This document shows, piece by piece, positions 33,372-44,934 of a stretch of DNA of 64,000 nucleotides. The stretch spans positions 33,029,417 to 33,093,416 of the forward strand of contig CP154955.1 in NCBI GenBank assembly GCA_039621445.1, in the 5' to 3' direction. Below the pieces are notes generated by a model. The model was given only the letters and a program-made list of their open reading frames with translations. It did no database searches and had not been told where the DNA came from. This DNA is from Euglena gracilis. Lineage: Eukaryota; Euglenida; Euglenophyceae; Euglenales. The stretch's first letter is position 1, and the number at the start of each line of letters is the position of its first letter. Made by a program: the position numbers and the translations under genes.

Positions 33372-35757
33372 CTAGAAGAGGGACGCGAAGGGGTCCTTGG
33401 CCCCGGCCTGCTCCGAGCTGCCGGACCGCTGGTGTTGCGGGGGGAAGAGGCCCGCCCCTGCGGCGGAGGGCCGGGCGGCAGGGCTGAGGGGTGGCACGGG
33501 GAGGTCCGGCCGGACAGCAAAGAGGACATTGCATCACCTCCCCCCCCCCCACCTGCTGCTGCTGGACCCCCATGGGGGGGGGGGGCGGGTGCAGCTCAGA
33601 GTCCTGGAAAGTTGGGCCTGGCGGAAAAAAGGCTGCTCGCTGACTGCCTTCCCCACAAAACAAGGTCCCGAAACTGCAAAAAGGCGAAACAAATCAACAA
33701 TCTGCGCAAAATTTTTTTTCTGTTACATGCTCAACCCCCCCCCCCCCGCCAGCGTCCAACCCCGTGCAGGTAGTGACAGGGATGAAAAAGGAGAAAGTTC
33801 TTCGACGGGAGGTCCAAGCCCCCTGGGGGGGGGGGTCCCTTCCAGCTTAAGCGACGCCCTAGCAGCAAGCCAGGTGCGGCAAACCCCTTGCTGTGAATGG
33901 TCCAGCAATGGGGGGGGGTGGCTTTGCAGTGGGGCAGGACAAATAGCCTTCAATGCGGATTTGCAACGCGTTTGCCAGAGGATTGCACCGCGACCCGAGC
34001 AACCCTTTTCTGGGAAGGGGGGTGGGCGGGCGGGCGGGACGCCGTCAGTAGGATTGGCCATGACACCCCCCGCGCCGCAGGGGGCGGGCCGCCGCACACC
34101 ACTCTTGGCGGTGCCGAGGGGCACGTAGGCCGGCTTGGAGGCGGGCTTCGGGTTGCTGCGGGGGCTGTCCCCGGCGCTGGAGCTGAGGAAGCCCTCAAGC
34201 AGCTTGGAGGCCATCGCGTCCACCGACGGCCCCCTGTGGCGCGCGCAGCACAGAACGGGGGAAGGGGCGCAGCGAAGACGAAAAAACTGTGGGCCAAACT
34301 GCCCATGGCTTTGGGGTGCCAAACGTTGGGTCCAAAATACGTTGCAAGACGGTTGCAGGGTGCTGGTTTGTGACGCCGGATTCATTTGGAAGCCAAACCA
34401 CGCCCGAACCTCTGCCTTTTGCACCTTCCATTGATGGCCGCAAAATCCCATGGTGCCAGAACAGCAGCAGCTGTCCCTGCTGTGCATTGGCTTCCAGTGT
34501 GAGGTATGTTTCCCAATGCCACGTAGAAAACATGGGGAGGGAGGGCACGGTCAAAATTTCACTTTTTCGGACGTCTGAAGACCTTTGGAACTTTGGTGCA
34601 TGAAAATTTACAAAACTGAGTGTATTCTGGGTAAATGTAATAAAAAAATGTTTCTATATTTAGAGGCCGAGACATATTTTTTTTTAAAAAATGCCCCTTT
34701 CGATGCATGATTTCACCGATCATTCTCGATCCACTTTTTCCCAATTTTCTGTGACACAAAAAAAGTCCGAGAGTGAGCTGGACCCAAACTTTGTCTCAGT
34801 GGGGGAGGAAAAATGATTAAGGCCATGAAGAGGTGCTGGGCGGCTAAACTCCATGGTCAGAGTGTCGTTTAGCAACCTCCTGGGGGGTTCCGATTCAGAA
34901 GGTGGGATATTTGAGTTGACTGGAAAAAAGGCTGCTGGTTGACCCCCCCCCCCAATAGCTCCTAAAGCGGTTCCTGGCTGGAACTGGGCTGACCTGGGGT
35001 CGAATCAAAAATCGAAACTGAAAATTACACCCAGAGTTGCCAATTGTGCAAAAAGAACCGGTTCTTGAATTCCGGTTCCGAATTTTGAGTGGCAGCCCAT
35101 TTTTGATACATTTTTGCCAAACTGCTCTGAAAGCAAAAAATCTGGGTGTCTTCGGGCGGCTGGACAGGGAATAAAGCTCGTCGATGGGGCGGTGGGGTTC
35201 CGAGGCTGGAAAGAGGCTGATGGCTGGCTGGACCCCCGTTGGGGGAACGGGTCCCCTTCGGCCAGAGCCTCGGCCTCGGGCCTTGAGCTGGTGCCCTCCA
35301 GCTCCAGACCTCCGACCAGGGACCTCAAACTGTGCACGCCCATGAAACAGTGAGGGGCCCACACCCCTCGGCCTTGCCCTCCTTCAAAGGACTTTGCGGC
35401 CCAGAGCCCCCGATGGGCTTCGGGGGCGGGAAGAGGGAGTCCCCAAAGAGGGCCCCGTTGTCCGCGAAGAGGTCGGCCTTGGCCGCGACCGCCGGGCTGG
35501 TCGGGGCCGGGGGGACGATGGGGGCGGGGGCGGCCTGTGGCCGGCAAGAGGGATGGGCCACAGATGGGCATATGGGCAAGCCACTGCAAGGATGGAGGGC
35601 AACCACTGCAGCACAGGCGGAGGAAATTCCTGGCAAGCATCACCGGGGTGCTGAATGAGGGGGGGGGAGGGAGGGAGGGGGGCTCGGACCCCCTTCCCCT
35701 CCGTGAGGGAGGGTTGGTCCCCCTCCCCCTCAACAAACAACACAAACAACAACAACA

Positions 35758-35801
<44 letters not shown>

Positions 35802-38800
35802 AACAACAACAACACAAACAATACAAAAAAAACCCGTGAGAAAATCCCTGGGTACCAGAAAAACCTGCTGGAGGCACACACAAAAATGCTTTGCTCTCTT
35901 CGGCAACATCAGATATTGAGCATCATACCGGCCTTTGTTGTTCATTTGCATTTGCATCGCAAACAACAAGAGCACGGAAATGCATTGTGTCCTTCACTGG
36001 GTTCTGTTACGCGTTAACATTGCAGGCATTCAGCCCCCAAAATATCTCGCGGATCGGATACTACTACTTGCTCGAAAGCCACCGCAGATGAATCCATTGA
36101 CCCCCTGCCACAAACGAGAAGTCAATTGGGAAAAGGGAATTTACTAAACAAAAAATCAGTGATCTACTTGGGCAGCCAAAACCTCCCTCAACAGGCCATG
36201 GTTTAAGGTTGGCGCCTGCGTGGGCATTCCCTCTGAAAACACAACGTGATAACTATCAAGCAATTACCAAAACAGAGACTTTGGTTGTAAAATCCGAACG
36301 TTGGCGCCTGCGTGGGCATTCCCTCTGAAAACACAACGTGATAACTATCAAGCAATTACCAAAACAGAGGCTATGGTTGTAAAATCAGAACAAGGTGTAC
36401 TTGCGTGTGGTGCAGCCTAATATAAATAAATTCACCCAGGTTGCCCATTCATCCAATCCAACAAAGAACCTCCCTGAGCAAGGAAAATTTCACAAGATTG
36501 CTGTCAAACAACACTTTGGGCACAAATAAAAACCACTTCTTGTTGTTAGCACTTGTACGTAAGAGGCGAACCCGACAAATAGCAGTGTGAAAATCAGCGA
36601 TGGGGCACACCGGTCCGCCGCGCGGGTTGAATGCTGCGTCAAACGGCGCGGCAGCAAAGAGGTCGTTGGAATCGAAGACGGGGGCGGCCGCCGTGGGGGC
36701 ACTTCGCGGGTTGAAGTCGAAGTCGTCCAGGCCGGCGCCTGGGGGGGGGGGGGGCGGAGCCAGTTGGAGTGCGTGGGGGCGATGGCAAGTGTGCAATGAG
36801 GGACAACGCCGCCTCAAACGGCACTGTTTGGTGACACTTAGCAACGGCAATGGAGTGTGAACTGGCGACGTGCAAGGGGGTAACGGTGCCATTGGACCCA
36901 GCAGGGGTGAGGTGGCTTGGGGGTACGGAGGGTGGACGGGGGACCTGCGCTCGTGGGGGCCGGTTTGGCTGGCTCCGCAGAGAAAAGGTCGAACGATGTG
37001 GTGGGGGCCGGGGCCGGGGTCAAGGACAGGGACCTCCCCTCAGCACTGGCACCCAATGGAGGAGGGTTGGGCGACCTTTGGCCAAACACTCAATCAGCTT
37101 CGTAAATTGTCATCCAGTTAGCTGACGGTGCTGCCGCGACTGGGCTGGGCCAAAATCGGGGCTGGCCGTTGCAGCCCCGACCACTAGGGGGGGGGGTCTT
37201 CGAAACCTTAAAGAGATGTCGGGGGGGGGGGCAGATTGCCATCAGAATGGAGGTTGCTGGTTGCGGGGCTGATGGACAGGTCATCAAAGTCAGGCATGGC
37301 AAAATCCCTGCGAGAAGGCAGGCATCCAAAACCTCGAGCGAGGAACGTTCAGCATTGGAATATATTGGAGCACTTCATCAAATGTTTGTTCAACTGCTTC
37401 CCATTCAACACCTCACGGAGAAAACGATTCAACTTTTCATCCTAGCAATTCTGCATAACAAAGCCAGCAGCAGTCCCAGGGCCGGAACATACGCCTTCGG
37501 CTTTGGTTGCTCCGTGGGGGACTGTCGGGGCGGGGTCGGCTTGGGGGGGCTGAAGATGGGGGAGGGGCTCACGGGGCTGGTGTGGGCGGCGGCGGCGGCG
37601 GCGGGCTTCACCACCGCCCCGGAGCCGTCCTGCCAATCCAGCTGGCTGAACAGTGCGCCGCCCGCCTTGACCGCCTGCGAGCCGTGCCAAACGAAATAAA
37701 CGGCCCACGGCGTCGTGCACGGCGACGGTGACCAGTCCACCCCCCTGTTGGAAATGGTGCAGCTGGCGTCCTTTTCTTACCCTGGATGACCCCCCCCCAC
37801 TGGGAACTCATTGGACGGGGGGGGCAGTGGCGCGGGACAGCCCAGACCACACCGGGGGCTTGGCCACGGGGGCGGAGTTGGGGGCGGCCTTGGCGGCGGG
37901 CGGCGGGGCGGGCCGGGCCTCGGCCCCCGCTGGGCTGCCCCCGGCCAGCCGTTCAACCACGCTGGGGGGAGAGGGGGGGGTCTTCAGCCATGGGATCCGG
38001 GCCCATCGTGGGCAACCCCCCGGGGTGGGGGGATTCGGCTCAGGGAATTCCTTAAAGACACCCCCCCCCGGGTCCAGAAAACGGTGCTGGCTGGAACAGC
38101 CAGGGGGTGGGGACCAAGGGGGTGAATCCTGCTGGGTACCGGGCAGGACCGGCGGGTACCCCAAAAAAATGGGTAAACTTTTTTGCCAAAATTTTGAGGT
38201 GAACCACCCCACTTAAAAACGGCCATTTTGGGCCATATTTATGCCATTTTTGAGCCTGCTTTTTTTTTCCCGGTCAAGCCCAGCTTCGCCACGCTGCAAA
38301 ACTGCCTTACCACTCGACCCATGTGGGGGGGGGGGTTCGCAGCCCGGCTGGGAGTTGCTGGCTGGAACAAAACATGCCGGGTGGCTGGAAAAAAGGTGCT
38401 GCCTGGCTGCCCCCCCCCCCCGGCGGGTAGGCAGGTAGGGTGGGGTCCAGCTAAAGAATTCCCTGGTTCAGCTACCAGTTGGACCCAATCCAAGAATATT
38501 TCCTGGAAAAATGGAAACGTTCCACCCTCGGTAGTTTCAGGACCGAGCAATGTGCGGTAGGACTGCCCCCGAATCCTGACCCCCTGGGGTGAGATAAAAG
38601 AGCCCCCCCCCCCGGCTCCTGCCCCAATCACCCGTGGGGATGTCTTTGGGGGCGTCTGTGAAAAGCAACCCGGTCGCCACCGATGCTCACGGCCTGCGGC
38701 ACGTACGTCTCCGGGCGAGGGCTCTTGTTGGCCACCCCGCGGAGGGCCGCCACCTGTGAAGGGGAGGAGGCCTCGCCCGCCTGCACCGGTGAAGGGAGAA

Positions 38801-41516
38801 CGGTGTGACAGGAAAGCGGGCAGCCCGGCGCCAGATCGCAAAGTCCGCCCAGTGCAAACCCGCAATCCCACCGCCCCACAACCATTCCAGTGACAAGACA
38901 GCGGCTGAAGCCCCGAAAATCTGGTGCGGGGGTTGGCTGGGTTGGAGGGGGTCAGCTCGCCAACCCGGGCCACTCCCGTGGGGGTGGGGCCACACCTGCT
39001 CCGCCACCAGCCAGATGTCCGGCCGGGCGGTGGGGTCCAGTGTGAGGCAGGCGCGGATGAGCTCCACGACCGCGGGCTGGAGGCAGACGTCTTGTTACCC
39101 ACCCCGACCCGGGGGGAGGGGAGGCGGTGTCTTGTGGTGCCGGCCCATAACAGGCACCCCCCCTGGTGGTGGGGCTCAGTTTTGGAAAGGACCCTTTTGG
39201 AGCCACGGGCCTTGGGGATGTGATGCGCCTCCAAAACCTGACAGCCCCCCGGGGGTGCGACCTTCCTTTGAAGGAAGCCTGAGTGGAAGCTGTGGTCCGC
39301 CGGGATGGTGTAGCGGCCGTTGATGATCTGCAGCTTCTGCTCCTCGAACGGCAGCTCGAAGAAGCAGAGGTAGTAGAGCAGGCAGCCTGGGACGGCAGCA
39401 GTGGCGGCGGCGGAGGAGGCGTCAGCAACAACAGAGGCAACCCTGGCCGAGACATGGCCAGGAACCAAAGCCCCTTCCGGATCCCCCCACCTTCCCACCC
39501 TGATCACCTCACATGCACCCTGGCCCAACAATTTTACCCCCCCCTGTGTTCATTTTCTTTTCTACTATTTTGAGTGAAAATACACCAAGCCGCCACCTTC
39601 ATTGAGCAAGAAAAGCATCCACACGGGGGTCGGTGGGTGGGTGGTTCCGGACCATGACATTGCTCACCAACCCCAGGGGGAGGGGGGTCTTTTTCCCACT
39701 TTCAACCACCAATCACTCACTTTTCAAAAACCAGTCACCCACTTCCCACCCCCACCCCCTCCGGGGGGTTGGTCACTTTGGCCGCTCAGCCAAAAATGGC
39801 CAAAAATCAAAGGATTTTGGTTAAAAATCGGCCACAACTATAGGCCCCCCGGGGGTCCTATAGTTGGGAGGGGGGGGCAGCAAAGTTTTTTGCGTTAATG
39901 ATGGAATAAGGTTAGGTGTGCAAATTAGGGTTAGGGTTAGGCCTAACATGTACACTGAACACCCGTCTATAAATTACGCTGGGGTCGGACACACCTTAAG
40001 CAATGGTATGGTCCGGACCCCGAGGGTCCTTAAAAAAAACATCTGATCTGGTCAAATGATGCAAAGATCGTCCCCAACGAAACATCTGGTTTTCGGTCAG
40101 AGCCAAAAAGCCGAGTTGCGGGGGGTTGACACCCCTCCCCCATCACCAGGTCTGCAATTTGTTTCCCCCAGTCCATCCCCTGCCGGGGTGTTGTATGAAC
40201 CCCCCCTATCAGGATTGGCAAGGGGTTGTGGGGCCCCCTCTGGGGGGGGGGGGGGCTCGGGGGGGCCACTTTTGGGGGCTAATTTTGGGTCCAATTTTTT
40301 TTATCGGTGCTTTGCGCCAAGAATAGAAGGAAATCCTGCTTCCGGCGGGGTACCCACTCAGCCCGACCCCCCACCTCCCCCACCCAGGGGGCTCGCCAGG
40401 ACCAACCCCCCGGCAGGGGGGGAGAAATTGCACATCGGGAGGTCGAAAATTGCAGTGCAAAAAATTGCACAAAATTGCACAAAATTGCACAAAATTGCAC
40501 ATACCAGAAAAACCATACCAGAAACCAGAAAAGCTGCATATTCTGCCAATTTACCCTGTCGGTTCGCCCAAAAAGTTGCACCACAATCAGCCGTGGCAAT
40601 ATGCCATGGCAACACTTACGCCATTCATCCTGAACTTGTTCATCATCAAGCGAAAGACACAACAATTCATACTTAGAAACTACCAAGGCACAACATACGA
40701 ACCTGTTTGTAGAATGCCTATTGCTCCTTTGCCAATTGGCCGATTGGGTTTGAAAACTGGTAAACCAACAATAAACAGTCTTTGAACAGGAAATTTTCAC
40801 TACGCACATCAGTTTCCCAGCAAAAAAAACTACCCTGCTACCCATTTTTTTTTTGCGAAAACTGGCTCCTACACTAAAATGTCTAGTGTAGTCCAGTTTT
40901 TGCAATACCTCCAGAAAAAAAAAACGGTAAGTTCTCAATTGCATCAAAAACTGACATTTTCCAAAACAAAATGTCCTGGGCCGTGTGCAATTAATTGCAC
41001 AAAATTGCAAAAATTGGCAAATTTCGGGAAAAATCGAAAATTGCAAAAAATAGCAAAAAATTGCACGGTTTGCAATTTCCCCCCCCCCTCTGCCCCCCGG
41101 TCAACCAAACCAGATTCGAAGGGGGGTGGAAGTTTAACCCCCGATTTCGATGGGGTTTCAAATGGGTGTACGTCCTTTCCCTGAAGGGAAAACGCCATTC
41201 CAGTCAACCGGAAATGCAACCGCTGGATGCAGCAGGCAACGGGAGGCACACCCAACGCCCAAATGTCGCACTTCTCGTCGATCCGCCGCTTGGACATCAG
41301 GTCGCACATCTCCGGTGCGCGGTAGCACAGGGTCGTGTTCCGGTCGATCTCCTCCTCCGCTGCGCTGCAGTCGCGGTAGCTCTGCGGCTCGTAGGCCGTC
41401 CGGATGCATGACCCGAAGTCGCACAACTGAGGTGCAAAGAAGGGGCAGTAGTTTGGGCATCGGAGTCCCAGTCCCTCCCATTCACGAACCCCACCTTCGG
41501 GGGTCCCGCCTCAAAG

Positions 41517-41606
<90 letters not shown>

Positions 41607-42963
41607 CTGTGCACCAGGCCAGTCGAACCAAGAGAGTTTTCAAAATTGTCAACAAGTCCGCTTTATTCTGAAGCTCAAAGCGAGGCAGAGTGGAGGTAGA
41701 GTTGACCGTTGGTCAGTTGAAAGTCAGATGAAGAGAATTGGAGGTGAGAAATGCATAAATTCTCTAGGGTATCAAATTCTTCAAAAAACATATTGCGGAA
41801 GGGAGTCACCTTGAACAATTTGTCTTGCCCGAGAAGCACGTTCTCAATCTGAGGGGCAGAGATGACGCATATCATGTACCGGAATGCAAGACCACCGGGC
41901 TACGGGGTCATTGCGCCAGAGAGGGAGGGGGAAATAAGGCCAATTCCACAGCCGCCGCACCCCCCACCGCCGGGTCACCAATGCCGGCCTGGAGCACAGC
42001 ACGCCTTCAGATCGCGATGCGCCACCGGCGGGTTCTGTGAGTGGCAGTGCGCCACCGCGCTGACGATGTCGGAGAAGATGCGCAATACCTGCGAGCCAGG
42101 CAGGCGGGGGGAGGGAGAGCACTGGAGGGCTGACCCCCCCAGTCCACCTCCGCCGCTCGCTCGGCCGCGCACCTCTTTCTCCGAAAACCGGCGGTTCTCC
42201 GCGTGGCGCTCCTGCATCATGCCCAGCAGGGACTTCTCCGCATACTCCATCAGGATGTAGAACTCCGTATGGGGGCCCATGTTGCGCTTCTCGGAGCCCA
42301 CCACGCTGATGATGTGCGGGTGCTTGAGCGCCTGCAACAGGCATGGCCCGGGACAGACCACCCGCAAAGCCCCATGTTGCGGACTGAGTCCGCCGCACGG
42401 GGATGTAAAAAGAAACAGCGGGGCTGGCATCTCACCCCCCCCCCAGGAAAACCATCGACACACAAGCCCATTATCTCCCCCCTCCATCGACGATTTATTT
42501 CTCGGTTGCCCAACGGGCGGCTGGGCGGAAACATATTGTTTGGTTTTGCAAGGAGGGCATGGGGTCTTGACTACACCTGCCCGTGCATCAAAACCTGGCC
42601 CCAGTTTGGAGTCCGAGGCTGGAAAGGGAACGCTGGCCCGGGGGACAGAATGCCCTCCAGCTTAAGGGACGCCCTGTCCCCATCAATTGTGCAAAGAGAA
42701 GGGCCGCATTGCTACACGCCAACCTCCGGGAGGGGCCACCTTCAGCAGCTCCAGCTCGGAGGTCATCGTCTTCAGCTGCTCCGGGGTCTGGACGAGGCAC
42801 TTCTTCAGCGCGAACTGGTTGTCGTACTCGTCCTTGCACAGCCACACCACCGCGAAACCGCCCTCCCCGAGCTTCCGCTCGAACTTCAGCTGCTTGCCGC
42901 CTACGTTGACAGGCGGCGGCAGGTTGACCGCCTGGATCGCCTCCTTCACGGCGGCCCGGCCCT
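33372..42963 (-). CDS. NAK-family (AAK1/GAK/Ark-Prk-like) Ser/Thr kinase with endocytic-motif tail
   Basis: Kinase exons join in phase: 42963-42740 (KLGEGGFAVVWLCKDEYDN, ATP Lys in FALKKCLV), 42331-42173 (LKHPHIISVVGSEKRN, YILMEYAEKSLLGMM), 42088-42005 (VAHRDLK), 41848-41810 (IENVLLGQDKLFK), 41426-41252 (LCDFGSCIRTAYEPQSYRDC, then TTLCYRAPEMCDL), 39386-39262 (LLYYLCFFELPFEEQKLQII, NGRYTIP) and 39076-38996 (RACLTLDPTARPDIWLVAEQ). 'DFGS' plus 'CFFELPFEE' and 'GRYTIP' mark the NAK family, which phosphorylates the AP-2 mu subunit and drives clathrin uncoating and actin-patch turnover. Tail exons (about 38780-38660, 37962-37853, 37675-37495, 37307-37245, 37040-36945, 36739-36614, 35534-35363, 34235-34108, 33487-33372) hold FDDL, SFDLFSAEP, DDFDFNPR, SNDLFAAAPF, KADLFADNGALFGDSLF and a terminal KDPFASLF, stop TAG 33374-33372. 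The first exon lies upstream of 42963 and was not found. Confidence 0.9.
34860..35270. repeat. GGCTGCTGGCTGG repeat, copy 2
   Basis: Homologous along its length to 20300-20765 and 56165-56650. It has GACTGGAAAAAAGGCTGCTGG, CTGGCTGGAACTGGGCTGAC, GGGGTCGAATC, GTTGCCAATTGTGCAAAAAG and GGCTGATGGCTGGCTGGACC. It lies in the kinase-gene intron between the exons at 35534-35363 and 34235-34108. Confidence 0.7.
35738..35822. repeat. compound (CAA)n(CGA)13(CAA)n trinucleotide repeat
   Basis: AACAACAACAA runs on each side flank about thirteen uninterrupted GAC/CGA units (about 35758-35797). Intronic in the kinase gene. In the minus sense this is (TTG)(TCG)(TTG). Confidence 0.93.
36209..36392. repeat. 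92-bp direct tandem duplication
   Basis: 36209-36300 and 36301-36392 are nearly identical. Both start TTGGCGCCTGCGTGGGCATT and end near GGTTGTAAAATC. Only a few bases differ (GAGACTTTGG versus GAGGCTATGG; CCGAACG versus CAGAACA). It is a recent event in a kinase intron. Confidence 0.95.
38041..38465. mobile_element. hAT-type MITE (CAGGGAATT family), copy 2
   Basis: The left end is CAGGGAATTCCTTAAAGA and the right end is AGCTAAAGAATTCCCTG. The flanks ATTCGGCT and GTTCAGCT match at 6 of 8 positions. The interior has CTGGCTGGAACA and GGCTGGAAAAAAGGTGCTGC phrases, as in copy 1. It lies in a kinase-gene intron. Confidence 0.65.
39921..39947 (+). repeat. short interstitial telomere-like repeat
   Basis: AATTAGGGTTAGGGTTAGGC, two exact TTAGGG units, in a kinase-gene intron. 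Degenerate relatives occur at about 21830-21970 and 56815-56885. Confidence 0.6.
40210..40405. repeat. repeat with GTGCTTTGCGCC and CGGCGGGGTACCCAC, related to 14290-14520
   Basis: The layout matches 14290-14520: a G run, TTTTGGGGGCTAATTTTGGG, the hairpin-like GGTGCTTTGCGCC, CTTCCGGCGGGGTACCCACT, then C-rich sequence. It abuts the hAT-type element starting at 40414. Confidence 0.5.
40414..41092. mobile_element. hAT-type element with AAAATTGCAC subterminal repeats
   Basis: The left end is CAGGGGGGGAGAAATTGCAC. The right end reads, inverted, CAGAGGGGGGGGGGAAATTGCA. The flanks are identical CCCCCCGG octamers (40406-40413 and 41093-41100). AAAATTGCAC is tandemly repeated about five times at 40450-40500, and related AATTGCA words recur at 40985-41075. 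Neither strand carries a recognisable transposase. It lies in the kinase intron between the exons at 41252 and 39386. Confidence 0.8.
41517..41604. repeat. pure (CA)n microsatellite, about 43 units
   Basis: An uninterrupted CA run of about 86 bp. It lies on the acceptor side, about 90 bp upstream on the sense strand of the kinase DFG exon at 41426. Confidence 0.97.
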
Positions 42964-43056
42964 GGTGGGAGGGCAGAGGATGCCACTGTTCCTCCCGCTA
43001 TCACGGGTGCAAAACTTCAGCCCGCAATCTGAAAAATGTCATTTTTAGGTGGCGTT

Positions 43057-43430
43057 CAGGCATTTGCTTAAGGACCTCTGGGGGGCCATTTTGCGAGACA
43101 TTGGAAAAAAGGGACTAGCTGGACCCCCGGGGGTCCGGGGTCCCCCCAATTGCAAAAAAAAATTCCTCCGGCGCTGAGCGGGGAGGTGGATATCAGGTTT
43201 TTAATGGGTTTTTGGCTGATTTTGTTCCAAAGAAATCCCAAAAACAACGGCCATCGGCGCTGCGTGCCTGTCACTGGAAAACAGAATTTCAATTAGTTAA
43301 GCCTCGCCAGTGGACACCCCCCGGGGGGTCTGCTAAGATTTCCACTTGCCAAATTTGGACTAGCTACAGTCCAGCCCCCCCCCCCCCGGGGGGGGGGGGG
43401 GGGGACTGCGAACCCTTAAGCAAAAGCCAG
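43057..43430. mobile_element. hAT-type MITE with TTTGCTTAAGG inner TIR
   Basis: The left end is CAGGCATTTGCTTAAGG. The right end, inverted, is CTGGCTTTTGCTTAAGG. The flanks GTGGCGTT (43049-43056) and GTGACGTT (43431-43438) match at 7 of 8. The interior has GGACTAGCTGGACCCC/GGACTAGCTACAGTCC phrases and a CGGCGCTGCGTGCC hairpin. It begins only about 94 bp upstream of the first visible kinase exon. Confidence 0.75.
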
Positions 43431-44934
43431 GTGACGTTTCCTGTGACGGAAATTGCAAAGAGAAAATTGGGACTTAATACAGGTGCCATGTTGATTGGTG
43501 GTAATTTCACTGTGTGTATAATGCCTTTCATTTTTACGCATAGAAACAACATCAAGCTCAAAAATACCGCTCACCTGGAAAAAATAGTCCGCTATCTCTG
43601 GAAGTGGGCTTGACTCTCAGTGCATTCACCTTTATTCCCAAAGCTTTCAATTACATACTCTGCAGATAGGGCATGTAAATGACTGGAGCCTGGGTCGGAG
43701 GAAAAATGTGGACATTTTCGACGCCCGGTGACAAAAAAATTCCGGAAGGCATTTTCTCCACAAAATTTGTCACCAGAAGCCTGGAAAAATGTTCAGTGTT
43801 TTTTTAAACCCTGGAAATTGCCTCTTTTAAACAAAATCTCACAGGAGACAGGTCAGCGAGTCCAAGGGCAGGAGACAGGTCCCTATGAGGACAGGTCCCT
43901 GTGAGGACGGGTCAGCAGGTACGGGGGGAGGGGTAGAGAACAATTTCCTGGCTAGGCAATAGCCACGTTTTTTGCATTTCCAGTGCATTTTGTAAAGACT
44001 TATTCAGCAATCCCCACAATCAGCTCAGAGGATTTGAACAGGGGAAGAAACAACAACAATTGCGGTCTTCTAACTGGATTGGGTTGTTAATGACTTTAAT
44101 AATGCCCTCGATAATGGCATTACTGTATCTTCATTAAAAATAAAATTTATAATTAGCATTTGAACGTTTTGGAATTCAATTGGTCATTTGATAAAAAGAT
44201 GGGGGAGAAAGCAAAGGAGGCGCATTCAGGAAATATTCTCAGTTAAAAGATTTATTAAACGATCATGGAACAAACCAAAACAACAACAACAAGTTGTTCA
44301 TCTGTAACCCATAATTCACAAGCAAAGACACTAATTGAATAATGTTAAATGAGCTGCTGTTTTGCAAATGGGGTTCAGAAATCCGGTTTTTCTGGGAAAC
44401 CCGACGTTGAAAATTTTAAAGCCATCACTGCAATGAACATTCCGTGACATTTGATTCACCGATATTCAATCCAATATCACACACCTTCTTCACAGATTGC
44501 AAAACCGATTTCATCTTGAAGTCGCCAACAGAAAAATCTGCCAATAATCTGTCAATGGAAGAGAGGGAGGAGAAAGACAAGAGACGACCAAGAGAGGGAG
44601 AAGAGAAGCACTTAATGGGAGGTTGTGTATGAACACGTTGTGGATGAAATACAAACTGCACACCAAAACTTAACTCAATCAGCTCCCCCCTCACCCACGA
44701 GAGGGGGGGTGAGGTACCGGCAAGATTTTAGTGCACTGCTCTGGGGTCATTTTTTAAATGCCAATCACAAACAAAAAGTAAACCATGCAAACAAAATACA
44801 AAAAAGGTTGAAACTCTCATGAAAAAGAATTTTGACCGTCCCCCGTGATTGGGATGCTATGGGGAAAATGGTCATACTCCCCTCCCCAGAAAGGCAGGTG
44901 CCCTACTTCCCCCCTTGGCGTACAACCATAAGCT

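Noticed and set aside
41158-41671. ORFs rich in (TH)n, (VC)n or (HT)n at CA/GT microsatellites here and at 9.4, 15, 19-20, 31 and 62 kb
   Set aside because: Pure dinucleotide translations; they overlap intron sequence of minus-strand genes.
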